The notes beneath the pieces are model-generated. The model was given only the letters and a program-made list of their open reading frames with translations. It was not told where the DNA came from and did not search any database. The position numbers and the translations under genes were made by a program. From Nonomuraea angiospora (GTDB taxonomy: Bacteria > Actinomycetota > Actinomycetes > Streptosporangiales > Streptosporangiaceae): 64,000 nt of DNA. Location of the stretch: NCBI RefSeq assembly GCF_014873145.1, contig NZ_JADBEK010000001.1, positions 5,518,001-5,582,000 of the forward strand. Direction: 5' to 3'. Numbering within the stretch: position 1 is the first letter of the stretch; each line of letters starts with the position of its first letter. This document shows, piece after piece, positions 26,011 to 33,289 of this stretch.

Positions 26011-26604
26011 TCACACCCGATAGGCGCGCCCTTCGACGCCCCACTCCCCGAACGGCAGCCGCTCACCCCGATCGATCGCCCGGATGGAAGGGCGGCCGAC
26101 ATGGGCGAACACCAGCCGCCCCACCCGCTGATCGCGCGCCTCCCGCGCGACCTGGAGCACGCTCGCATGCCCGCCCACGCCCCCGGCGAAGCGGATCGGC
26201 CGGTCCCATCCGGCGGCGTCGGCGAACATCAGGTCCACCCCGGCCGCCCAGTCCGGAAAGACCCAGAACTCCGGCGCCCAGACGACCTGCGCCCCCGCCC
26301 TCCTGATCAGGTAGCCGTAGGTGGGGTGCGAGGTGTGGGTGACCGGCAGCGGCACGATCTCCACGCCCGCGGCCTCGAAGGCCGCCACCGCGGCGGTCAA
26401 CCCGAGCGCCCGCGCCGTGCGGCGGATCTGGGGCATCAGTTCGGCCCGCTCATCGCAGACCAGCCAGCCGTCGAGCCGCTCACCGGCCGCGGCGTCGCCA
26501 CCCCCGTCGAGCAGGACACGGTGCCCGCGCCAGCCGACCAGCAGCCCGGCGGGGCGGTAGCGCGGCGAGTTCATCGCACCGACCCCGACCAACCGCAACC
26601 ACAC
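26011..26604 (-). CDS. MBL-fold protein with degenerate metal site
   Basis: About 197 residues. WLRLVGVGAMNSPRYRPAGL opens like PhnP/RNase Z-type metallo-beta-lactamase folds, and later blocks (HTSHPTYGYLI, LMFADAAGW, GGVGGHASVLQVA, LVFAHVGRPS) fit the second half of the fold. The canonical HxHxDH metal motif is not visible, so activity is doubtful or uses altered ligands. GTG 26604 is preferred because it restores the first strand; ATG 26574 would remove it. It lies upstream of the Zur-like box, same strand as the importer. Confidence 0.6.
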   Translation of the reverse strand: MWLRLVGVGAMNSPRYRPAGLLVGWRGHRVLLDGGGDAAAGERLDGWLVCDERAELMPQIRRTARALGLTAAVAAFEAAGVEIVPLPVTHTSHPTYGYLIRRAGAQVVWAPEFWVFPDWAAGVDLMFADAAGWDRPIRFAGGVGGHASVLQVAREARDQRVGRLVFAHVGRPSIRAIDRGERLPFGEWGVEGRAYRV

Positions 26605-26758
26605 GACCGTCACCCCCCCGCCCTGCAGCCCATCACCGAGCACCGCCACGGAGGCGAGCGCCACCACTCCCCTGCCCGACGACCACCCCCACGACGCGCC
26701 CGCAGTCGGCAACCCAGCCGCGACGACCGCATACGGCGCCCCTCGGCCATAGACAGCG

Positions 26759-26861
26759 CTGCCCTCGCGGCACTGCCCTCGCGGCACTGCCCTCGCGGCA
26801 CTGCCCTGGCGACGCTCCCCTGGCGACGCTCCCCTGGCGACGCTCCCCTGGCGACGCTCGC
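26759..26861. repeat. Two abutting tandem arrays of 14-bp units
   Basis: CTGCCCTCGCGGCA is repeated three times from 26759 to 26800, followed by a hybrid unit, then CTGGCGACGCTCCC occurs four times (26806-26861, the last with one change). Both arrays share the 14-bp period and the CTG start, and probably arose from one ancestral unit. The period is not a multiple of three, in line with non-coding DNA. Confidence 0.9.
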
Positions 26862-27078
26862 CGCGGACGCAGGCAGCGGCTCGCAGCGGCGACGTCTCGC
26901 GACCGTAGACGGCAACCTGCGGCGGCGACCCCGGCCAGACCCGCCCGCGCCACAGGTGGCGGCCGACAGACGCACGCGGGCGGAGATCAGCCCCCCGCCC
27001 GACACGCCCACGCGGCGACCAGCAGGCGCGACGCCTAGATCTCCGCGACCACGCCACAAACGCGGGCTACGAGCGGCG

Positions 27079-27109
27079 CCCTGGGAGCCCCCGGAGGGAC
27101 CTCCCAGGG
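27079..27109. terminator. Hairpin terminator after the 27135-27650 gene
   Basis: CCCTGGGAG (27079-27087) and CTCCCAGGG (27101-27109) form a perfect 9-bp stem with a 13-base loop, 26 bp beyond the stop of the minus-strand gene. No T-run is present, as is usual in this G+C range. Confidence 0.65.
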
Positions 27110-27134
27110 CCAGGGGACCCGCGAAAGGGCCGGT

Positions 27135-27650
27135 TCAGCCGAAGGTGATCTTGCCGTTCCCGGGAAGCGCGCTCGTCCCCCGCGTGGCGCAGCCGAGGAG
27201 GGCCGCCGCCGGTGAGAGGCCGCCGCGGACGCGCTCCCCCTTGAGCGCGCCGGCGGCGACGGTGCCGGCGAGCAGGGCGTCGGCCGGATGCTGGGTGGCG
27301 AGCCGGTCGGCCTTGATGCGCAGCCTCGACGTGCCGACCGGCCGGCCGTCCCCGCCGAACCAGGTGATGACGGCACTCCCGCGCACATCACGGGCGCTGG
27401 CGCACGAGGCCACCGCGCCGGCCTTGACGGTGACCCAGCCGGAGCGCAGGGACGCGGCCGAGCCGTCGGGCGAGGTGCAGCCCGTGAGCTGGAGGTTCCC
27501 CCGGGCGGCGACGCGCCGCGGCGTGAGGCCGATCCGCGGCGTGAAGGCCAGCGGTCGCTCGGACGGCGTGGCGACGACGCAGGTCAGGGCGGGGCCCGGG
27601 AGGCCCGCCGGGGCCGAGGTGACGATCGCGATGATCCAGTCCAGGTACAT
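27135..27650 (-). CDS. Hypothetical beta-rich protein with paired cysteines
   Basis: 171 residues beginning MYLDWIIAIVTSAPAGLPGP. Repeated beta-strand patterns and four cysteines (LTCVVA, LTGCTS, ASCASA, LGCATR) suggest two disulfides in an exported Ig-like or beta-sandwich domain, but the N-terminal hydrophobic stretch is short for a signal peptide. GGGGAAGG lies just before the ATG. The family is not recognised. Confidence 0.5.
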   Translation of the reverse strand: MYLDWIIAIVTSAPAGLPGPALTCVVATPSERPLAFTPRIGLTPRRVAARGNLQLTGCTSPDGSAASLRSGWVTVKAGAVASCASARDVRGSAVITWFGGDGRPVGTSRLRIKADRLATQHPADALLAGTVAAGALKGERVRGGLSPAAALLGCATRGTSALPGNGKITFG

Positions 27651-27702
27651 GAGCCTTCCCCATGGGCCGCTGTACGTAATCAACCCCTCACAGTGTGCTG
27701 CA

Positions 27703-27882
27703 TCACGCGGTACGGCACGCCGGATCCAGCCGATCCGCGGTCCACCTGAGCGAGTGCGCCACCCGCACGCGCACCTTGGCCCTCGCGCGGTGCGGCCGCC
27801 GGGGCGCGCCCGGCAGGGCTTCGCCCAGCGACTCCCGGTAGCCCATCGCGGTCTGGTGAGCGAGAACTTGCATGGCGTCCAT
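27703..27882 (-). CDS. 59-residue basic micro-protein divergent from a LacI regulator
   Basis: Starts with MDAMQVLAHQTAMGYRESLG and ends in an arginine-rich tail (RRPHRARAKVRVRVAHSLRW then TADRLDPACRTA). AAGGAGG (27887-27893) is an excellent ribosome binding site at four to five bases, and the promoter region contains two LacI-type operators, one overlapping that binding site. No homologue is recognised. The organisation suggests a small protein that is the direct target of the LacI repressor. Confidence 0.5.
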   Translation of the reverse strand: MDAMQVLAHQTAMGYRESLGEALPGAPRRPHRARAKVRVRVAHSLRWTADRLDPACRTA

Positions 27883-27890
27883 ATACCCTC

Positions 27891-27920
27891 CTTAATCAAT
27901 TAAGACCTTAATCGATTAAG
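27891..27920. promoter_or_regulatory. Twin LacI-family operators
   Basis: CTTAATCAATTAAG (27891-27904) and CTTAATCGATTAAG (27907-27920) are palindromes with centres 16 bp apart; the second is perfect with the central CG typical of LacI/GalR operators. They lie 37 bp before the LacI gene and overlap the ribosome binding site of the divergent micro-ORF. This is striking A+T-rich sequence in a 70% G+C region. Confidence 0.75.
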
Positions 27921-27956
27921 ACAAGCCGGGCAAGCTCTCTTCGGTACGGTGGGACG

Positions 27957-29009
27957 ATGGCCAGGGTGACACTGCAGACGATCGCCGACCGGCTGGGCGT
28001 GTCCCGGGCCACCGTGTCCTACGCGTTCTCCCGGCCCGACCAGCTCAGCGACGGGCTGCGCCGCCGGATCATGGAGGTGGCCGACGAGCTCGGCTACGCG
28101 GGGCCCAACCCGACGGCGCGATCGCTCCGGCTGGGGCGGGCGGGGGCGCTCGGGCTGCTGTTCAGCGAGACGCTGGCGTACGCGTTCGCCGACCCGTACT
28201 CGATCGGATTCTTCCAGGGGCTGGCGACGGCGGCCGAGGACGCGGGGGTGGGGCTGCTCATCCTGCCGCTGCCGCACGGCGACCGGCGGAGCGAGACGGT
28301 CAGGGACGCGGTCGTCGACGCGTTCTGCGTGATGTCGCTGCCCGACGGGCATCCGGCGCTGGCGGAGGTGCTGGCCAGGAAGCTGCCCGTCGTGATGGTG
28401 GACGAGCCGTACGTGCCGGGGCATCCGTTCGTGGGGACCGACGAGCCGGCGGCCGCGGCGGCCGCGGCGCGGCACGTGCTCGAGCTCGGGCACCGGCGGA
28501 TCGGGGTGGCCATGGTCGGGCTGCACGACGACGGCCACACCGGCTGGGCCTCGCCGGAGCGCCAGGAGGGCGCGGTGTTCGAGGCCATGCGGCGGCGGTG
28601 CGGCGGCTACCGGCAGGCGTGCGAGGAGGCCGGGATCGACTGGTCAGGGGTGCCGTTCTACGAGGTGGCGCGCAACTCCCGCGAGGCCGGCAAGAAGGCG
28701 GGGCACGCGCTGCTGGGGCGGGACCCGCGCCCCACGGCGATCCTCACCAACACGGACGTGCTGGCGCTGGGGGTCCTCGACGCCGCCGCGGACCTGGGAC
28801 TGGAGGTGCCCGGGGAGCTGTCGGTGGTGGGGTTCTCCGACAGCGCGGCCGAGGAGGCGGGGCTCACCACGATCCGGCAGGCCAAGCAGGAGATGGGAGC
28901 GGCGGCGGGGCGGCTGCTGCTATCGGGGACCGCGGCGGAGCCGGAGCGGCTGGTGTTCCCGCACGAGCTGATCGTCCGCGCCTCGACCGCTCCCCCGGCG
29001 GGCGCTTGA
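27957..29009 (+). CDS. LacI-family transcriptional regulator
   Basis: 350 residues. The HTH and hinge are TLQTIADRLGVSRATVSYAF and ARSLRLGRAGALGLLFSE; the remainder is a periplasmic-binding-protein-like sensor domain ending ERLVFPHELIVRAST. YxPNPxARxL (here YAGPNPTARSL) is the hinge signature. Sugar or nucleoside effectors are typical of the family, but none is implied by neighbours. Twin operators immediately upstream indicate autoregulation and control of the divergent 59-aa ORF. Confidence 0.88.
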   Translation: MARVTLQTIADRLGVSRATVSYAFSRPDQLSDGLRRRIMEVADELGYAGPNPTARSLRLGRAGALGLLFSETLAYAFADPYSIGFFQGLATAAEDAGVGLLILPLPHGDRRSETVRDAVVDAFCVMSLPDGHPALAEVLARKLPVVMVDEPYVPGHPFVGTDEPAAAAAAARHVLELGHRRIGVAMVGLHDDGHTGWASPERQEGAVFEAMRRRCGGYRQACEEAGIDWSGVPFYEVARNSREAGKKAGHALLGRDPRPTAILTNTDVLALGVLDAAADLGLEVPGELSVVGFSDSAAEEAGLTTIRQAKQEMGAAAGRLLLSGTAAEPERLVFPHELIVRASTAPPAGA

Positions 29010-29018
29010 CGGACCGGG

Positions 29019-29393
29019 TCACCCCAGGAGGAGCAGCGCGCCCGCCGCGATGCTGACCAGGGCGGTGCCGCCGTGCACGCCCCACGAGATGCCGGGGTGG
29101 CCGCCACGCCTGGCCACGATGAGCGCGTCACCGACGGGGATGACGCTCATGACCAGGAAGACCCATCCCAGCGTGTGCGCGTCCGCCACGGCGATCAGGA
29201 CGAAGATGGCCAGGGCCGTGCCGAGGTCACGGACGGCCTTGACGGAGAAGTACGCGCCCGCGTCCATGCCCGAGGCCGAGCCCGGCACGCCGAACCCCTT
29301 GGCGGCGGCCTCGGGGACGAGGAAGAAACGCAGGCTGATCACCACAAGGGCGAGGCCGACCAGGGCTGCGATCACATAAGCGGTGGTGACCAT
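29019..29393 (-). CDS. DUF4267 small membrane protein
   Basis: 124 residues, four predicted helices, with the family segment SGMDAGAYFSVKAVRDLGTA and the ending PGISWGVHGGTALVSIAAGA. Proteins of this family are often paired with TetR regulators and have no known function. The upstream region is packed with CTAGC palindromes. It converges with the LacI gene nine bp away. Confidence 0.78.
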   Translation of the reverse strand: MVTTAYVIAALVGLALVVISLRFFLVPEAAAKGFGVPGSASGMDAGAYFSVKAVRDLGTALAIFVLIAVADAHTLGWVFLVMSVIPVGDALIVARRGGHPGISWGVHGGTALVSIAAGALLLLG

Positions 29394-29429
29394 CTTGTGC
29401 GCTCCAAACGAGAGTCATCGGTAGAAGTG

Positions 29430-29475
29430 CTAGCAACGCTAGACTAGCGATGACTCAATGTCTAGCGCCGCTAGA
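29430..29475. promoter_or_regulatory. Cluster of CTAGC palindromes upstream of the DUF4267 gene
   Basis: CTAGC-aac-GCTAG (29430-29442), CGCTAGACTAGCG (29437-29449, perfect) and TCTAGCGCCGCTAGA (29461-29475, perfect) overlap or adjoin, and GAGTCATCG (29412-29420) recurs inverted at 29448-29456. Centres of the outer sites are 32 bp apart, three helical turns. This looks like a multi-site operator for a dimeric repressor (TetR or MarR type) encoded elsewhere. Confidence 0.6.
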
Positions 29476-29779
29476 AGCCGTCATGCCAGACGGGCCACCT
29501 CCTTGGCGTTCGGCTGCGACCGGCCCAGTTCGGCGGCCGGCGCGCGGCGGCGGCGAGGCTGACGCCGGCGGGCGAGCGCATGCCGCCGTCGATGTAGCGG
29601 CGCCCGCCGATCGTGGCAGGCGGCCGTACGCCGGGGCCCGCCGTGCCGGCACAGACGGTGCCCACCACCAGATCCGCCTCCCGCAGGTCGACGCCGTTCG
29701 CGGCGAGCCCGGCCAGGACGCCCGTCTCCCAGGCGATCCCCAGCACCCCGCCACCGCCCAGAACCACCGCTCTCGCCAT
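29471..29779 (-). pseudogene. Internally deleted patatin-like phospholipase
   Basis: The N-terminus reads MARAVVLGGGGVLGIAWETG, the oxyanion-hole glycine loop of bacterial patatins, and continues to LVVGT. Where GTSAGS (the nucleophile elbow) should follow, the frame passes within about 20 residues to RRYIDGGMRSPA, the Asp-Gly-Gly region that normally lies some 150-200 residues later. The nucleophile serine is gone and the end is frameshifted. A good ribosome binding site (AAGGAG) still precedes ATG 29779. The promoter-proximal operators of DUF4267 overlap its 3' end. Confidence 0.65.
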
Positions 29780-29840
29780 CCGCACTCCTTCGGTCGAGTC
29801 CGGCCCGGCCGCGGGAAACCGGTTACCGACCGGGGGTCAC

Positions 29841-29859
29841 GTAGGTAAGGTTGCCCTCA
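29841..29859 (+). promoter_or_regulatory. Weak iron-box-like sequence upstream of the CutA-like gene
   Basis: GTAGGTAAGGTTGCCCTCA matches the 19-bp iron-box consensus at 13 positions, mostly in the left half (GTAGGTAAG). It lies 24 bp before the CutA-like start. The clearer box at 19086 shows the same GGTAAG variant. On its own this site is below what would normally be trusted. Confidence 0.3.
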
Positions 29860-29882
29860 CACCCCTCCAGGAGGACAGCTCC

Positions 29883-30158
29883 ATGGCGGAATTCATCGAG
29901 GTGCGAGCGACGGTCGAGGGCGACGAGAGGGCGGCCGCCCTGGCGCACGGCATCTTCAGCGCCGGCCTGGCGGCCTCGATCGACATCGCCGAGGTGCCAT
30001 CTTCGCGCCACGGGACCACCGTCTGGGAGCTCACGCTCATCACGACGGACGGGCTGGTCCCGACGCTCGAACGGCGCATCAGGGAGACCGCCGACGGCTG
30101 CTCCGTCACCAGCCGGCCGGTCACCCAGGACGCCGGCGGCCACCCCGACTGGCTCTGA
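29883..30158 (+). CDS. CutA-like small protein
   Basis: 91 residues. FIEVRATVEGDERAAALAHG, then IFSAGLAASIDIAEVPSSRH and TTVWELTLITTDGLVPTLER follow the ferredoxin-like CutA1 pattern, whose trimers are linked to divalent metal tolerance. The usual C-terminal HPYEVP segment is missing, and the protein is about 15 residues shorter than typical CutA. AGGAGG lies eight bases before the ATG. Assignment is by pattern and may be wrong in detail. Confidence 0.55.
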   Translation: MAEFIEVRATVEGDERAAALAHGIFSAGLAASIDIAEVPSSRHGTTVWELTLITTDGLVPTLERRIRETADGCSVTSRPVTQDAGGHPDWL

Positions 30159-30188
30159 GCCCCGCTACGCCACTCACCACCGTGAACT

Positions 30189-31592
30189 TCACCCGGCGAC
30201 GGTCAGCCGGAGCAGTGATGTCACCGAAGGCGCCGAGGGAAGGTCCCCGACCGCCGTCAGGAGGGCGTCCACCTTGTCCGGCGGCAGCGCCCGTCCCGCG
30301 TTGGCGCGGAACTTGACCCCCAGCTCGTCCACCGTCAAGGGGTGCTCCGGCCCGCCCCGCGAGGAGTCCACGCGGTGCTCCAGCGTCGAGCCGTCGCGCA
30401 GCCGTACCCGCAGCACCGCCGCGAACGCCCGGGGGAAGATCTCCGACGCCCGCTCGTCGGCCACGCAACGCACCCGCTCGGCCAGCTCCAGCCGCTCCGG
30501 GGACAGGGCGGCGAAGTCGTCCAGGGACAGGCCGAGCCCGCCGCCGCCGTGCAGCGCCGCCGCGACCGTGTACGGGCCGGAGAACTTCGCGTGGTACGGC
30601 GACCTGGGGGCGGTCTTCTCCTCCCTGGGCTCCGCGATCGTGCGCAGCACCGGGGCAGGCACCCCCAGCTCGATGTCCTCGACGTCGTCCGGGGACAGGC
30701 CGCCGGCCCGCAGCGCCAGGGCGCAGTCGATGGCCGGGTGGGTGAAATGGTTGGTCGGGTAGGGCTTGTAGACCGTGCGCAGGAGCTCCCACCGCTCGCC
30801 CAGGTCCGACAGCAGCGCCGCGTCGTCGTACCGGCCGTCGAGCCAGGCCTGGAAGAACCCGAACCGGCCCTCCAGCACGGTCGGCGGCCCGGTCACGCCC
30901 TCCAGGGCGAGCACCGCGGCCGAGACGCCCGCGTGCGCGGCCCAGCCGCAGTGGACCCGCTTGATCGTCCCGCCCGTGCGGTTGGCCTCGATCACGCCCG
31001 CGCCCATACTGGCCGCCACGCCGACCGCGTGCGCGATGCCGTCCGCCGTCAGGTCGAACAGCAGCCCCGCCGTGACCGCGGCGCCCAGCGTGCCGCAGAT
31101 GGACGTCGCGTGCTGGCCCTTCTCGAAGAAGAGCGAGTTGCGCGCCTCAGGCAGGTAGGAGGCCATCCCGAGGCGGTTGCACACCTCGACGCCCGCCGCG
31201 ATCGCCGCGGCCAGCGCGGCGCCGCTCGCCCCGGTCGCCTCGGCGACGGCCAGCGCGGCGGGCACCACGGAGGCGCTCGGGTGCAGCACCGACGGCAGGT
31301 GCGTGTCGTCGTAGTCGAGCGCGTGCGCCAGCGTGCCGTTGACCAGCGCCGCCGCCGGGGCGGGGAGCCGGTCGCCGCTGCCGATCGCGCTCGCCTCCTC
31401 GACGCCGCCCCACCGGCGTACGGCCCGCAGCACGGGCGGTCCCGCGTCGCCGTCCGGCTCGGCGTAGGCGGCCAGGCAGTTGCCCAGCACGTCGAGCACC
31501 CGTCCGGTCACGTCGTCGCGCACCCGGTCGGGAACGCCCTTGTCGCGGCAGGCGGCTGCGAACTCGGCCAGCCGCTGGACATGGGTTGTCAT
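30189..31592 (-). CDS. MmgE/PrpD-family dehydratase/isomerase-like protein
   Basis: 467 residues. The family blocks GTLAHALDYDDTHLPSVLHP, AAIAAGVEVCNRLG and HCGWAAHAGVSAAVLA, and KPYPTNHFTHPAIDCALAL, are those of PrpD/MmgE, which include 2-methylcitrate dehydratase, cis-aconitate decarboxylase-like enzymes and related catabolic lyases. No PrpB/PrpC partners are near, so methylcitrate is not implied. It follows a cyclase gene after 13 bp with its own GGGAGG site; the two form an operon, probably for one organic-acid pathway. Confidence 0.85.
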   Translation of the reverse strand: MTTHVQRLAEFAAACRDKGVPDRVRDDVTGRVLDVLGNCLAAYAEPDGDAGPPVLRAVRRWGGVEEASAIGSGDRLPAPAAALVNGTLAHALDYDDTHLPSVLHPSASVVPAALAVAEATGASGAALAAAIAAGVEVCNRLGMASYLPEARNSLFFEKGQHATSICGTLGAAVTAGLLFDLTADGIAHAVGVAASMGAGVIEANRTGGTIKRVHCGWAAHAGVSAAVLALEGVTGPPTVLEGRFGFFQAWLDGRYDDAALLSDLGERWELLRTVYKPYPTNHFTHPAIDCALALRAGGLSPDDVEDIELGVPAPVLRTIAEPREEKTAPRSPYHAKFSGPYTVAAALHGGGGLGLSLDDFAALSPERLELAERVRCVADERASEIFPRAFAAVLRVRLRDGSTLEHRVDSSRGGPEHPLTVDELGVKFRANAGRALPPDKVDALLTAVGDLPSAPSVTSLLRLTVAG

Positions 31593-31605
31593 GGTCCCTC
31601 CCAGG

Positions 31606-32400
31606 TCAGTCGATCACGGCGAGCGGACGGACGGGGGCGCCGGTGGCGCCGACGACCGGCAGCGGATTGAGCACCAGCACGAACTCGCGTGCCCCCGAGT
31701 CCAGCAACTCCGACAGCCGCATGGTCTCCACGATGTTGATGCCCGACTCCACCAGCATGATCCGGTGCACGGGCAGCGTGGCGTGCCCGCGACCGGGCGC
31801 GATGTGCTCGAAGGCGATGGACTCGCCGCCCACCACGCGCGGCCGGCGCTCGGCCAGCCAGCGCGCCGCCTCGACCCCCGGGCCTGGGACGCCGCCCCGC
31901 CGGCCGACGAACTCCTCCGCCGACGACCACAGCCGCGACCAGCCGGTGCCGACGAGCACCGCGTCGCCTTCGCGGATCTCCAGATCGCCGGCGGCCCGCG
32001 ACAGGTCGTCGGCGGTGATCTCGTAGCCGGCCGGCAGCGTGTCCACGCCGTGCACGGCGGCGACGTCGAGCAGGACGCACCGGCCCACGTATGGCTCGAA
32101 GGCGTCGATGCCCAGCGCGCCGAACCCCTCGTGCGACATCACCTCGGCCGCAGGCTGCCCGCCGTACAGGAGCCCTTCCTGCGAGACGTGCGCGAGCGCG
32201 TCGACGTGCGTGCCGACGTGGCCGCCGGTGACGATGATCTCGTTGGCGGCGGAGCCGCCGTCCGGCCTGACCATGTCGCCGTGCCTGCGCTCCAGCGCCA
32301 TCCGGAACGGGGGGTGGTTCGGTGACTGCGGCATGCCTTTGCGCATCGGCTGCGCGAGATCAAGGACACGCGCCCCTTCCAGCGCCTTCCACAAGGACAT
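31606..32400 (-). CDS. Cyclase-family metal-dependent hydrolase (kynurenine formamidase-like)
   Basis: 264 residues with the metal motif HVGTHVDALAH (H61, H65, D67, H71) that defines the putative cyclase/KynB superfamily; these enzymes open or form amides and esters of ring-cleavage products. The HGDMVRPDGG loop and the GTGWSRLW strand are typical of longer cyclase members that act outside tryptophan breakdown. It lies directly upstream of the PrpD-like gene. A short inverted repeat CGTCT/AGACG (32439-32460) sits in its promoter region. Confidence 0.83.
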   Translation of the reverse strand: MSLWKALEGARVLDLAQPMRKGMPQSPNHPPFRMALERRHGDMVRPDGGSAANEIIVTGGHVGTHVDALAHVSQEGLLYGGQPAAEVMSHEGFGALGIDAFEPYVGRCVLLDVAAVHGVDTLPAGYEITADDLSRAAGDLEIREGDAVLVGTGWSRLWSSAEEFVGRRGGVPGPGVEAARWLAERRPRVVGGESIAFEHIAPGRGHATLPVHRIMLVESGINIVETMRLSELLDSGAREFVLVLNPLPVVGATGAPVRPLAVID

Positions 32401-32476
32401 CTCGGACGGCTCTCCTTATGTTCCGATCATGAAAACAGCGTCTCGACAGTACACAAGACGGACAAAACCGGCTCAA

Positions 32477-33289
32477 TCAGCCCGCGGACCGCATCAACCC
32501 GTGACAGGCGATGGCCGCGGCGGCCACCACGTTGAGCGAGTCGACGCCCGCCGCCATCGCCCCCCGGCTCATCGGGATGCACACCGCCCGGTCGGCCTCG
32601 TGCAGCCAGTGGGAGGAGAGCCCGTCGCCCTCGGCGCCGAGCAGCAGCGCCACCCGCTCGGCCAGCTCGACGGTGTCCAAGGGCGTCGCCGCCTGGTCCG
32701 GGGTGAGGGCCAGGGTCTGGAAGCCCGCCTCCCTGAGCTGCGCCAGCCCGCCGAACCAGTCGTCCATCCGCGCGTACGGGATCGAGAACACCGCCCCCAT
32801 CGACACCTTCACCGCCCGCCGGTAGAGCGGATCGGCGCACCGGGGCGACAGCACGACCCCGTCCACCCCCAGGGCGGCGGCGCTGCGGAAGATGGCGCCG
32901 ATGTTGGAGTGGTCGACCAGGTCCTCCAGCACGAGCAGCCGCCGCGCGCCGCCCTTCAGCAGGGTCTCGACGGCGGGGAGCGGGAGGCGTTCCATCGAGG
33001 CGAGGGCGCCGCGGTGCACCTGGAAGCCCGCGATGCCCGACATGATCTCGTCGCTCACCACATAGACCGTCGCGTCGCCCAGGACGTCCTCGAGCGAGGC
33101 CAGCCAGCGGCGCGTCGTCAGGACCGAGCGGATCGGGTAGCCGGCGCCGATGGCCCGCCTGATCACCTTCTCCCCCTCGGCCAGGAACAGGCCGCGCGAC
33201 GCCTCCAGGCTCTTGCGCAGCTCCACGTCCCGAAGCCGGGTGTAGTCGGTCAGGCGGGGGTCGTCGGCGTCGGTTACGTACTCAAGCAC
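32477..33289 (-). CDS. TrmH/SpoU-family RNA 2'-O-methyltransferase
   Basis: 270 residues: an N-terminal RNA-binding part (RLRDVELRKSLEASRGLFLA with EGEKVIRRA) and a SPOUT domain with motif 1 NIGAIFRSAAALGVDGVVLS, motif 2 LLLGAEGDGLS and motif 3 VDSLNVVAAAAIA. Such enzymes methylate ribose in rRNA or tRNA, some conferring thiostrepton-type resistance; the target here is unknown. The start overlaps the DUF4184 gene end by eight bp, suggesting coupling. Confidence 0.85.
   Translation of the reverse strand: MLEYVTDADDPRLTDYTRLRDVELRKSLEASRGLFLAEGEKVIRRAIGAGYPIRSVLTTRRWLASLEDVLGDATVYVVSDEIMSGIAGFQVHRGALASMERLPLPAVETLLKGGARRLLVLEDLVDHSNIGAIFRSAAALGVDGVVLSPRCADPLYRRAVKVSMGAVFSIPYARMDDWFGGLAQLREAGFQTLALTPDQAATPLDTVELAERVALLLGAEGDGLSSHWLHEADRAVCIPMSRGAMAAGVDSLNVVAAAAIACHGLMRSAG

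Larger units (their letters stand above)
26605..27134. other. Non-coding stretch of about 530 bp
   Basis: No convincing gene was found on either strand; open frames here are low-complexity by-products of the G+C content. It contains the 14-bp tandem arrays (26759-26861) and a terminator-like hairpin (27079-27109). Confidence 0.6.

Noticed and set aside
26614..27057. N-terminal extension of the MBL gene through the minisatellite
   Set aside because: Although the frame stays open, the 14-bp repeats shift codons and the product is low-complexity; the MBL fold begins cleanly at 26604.
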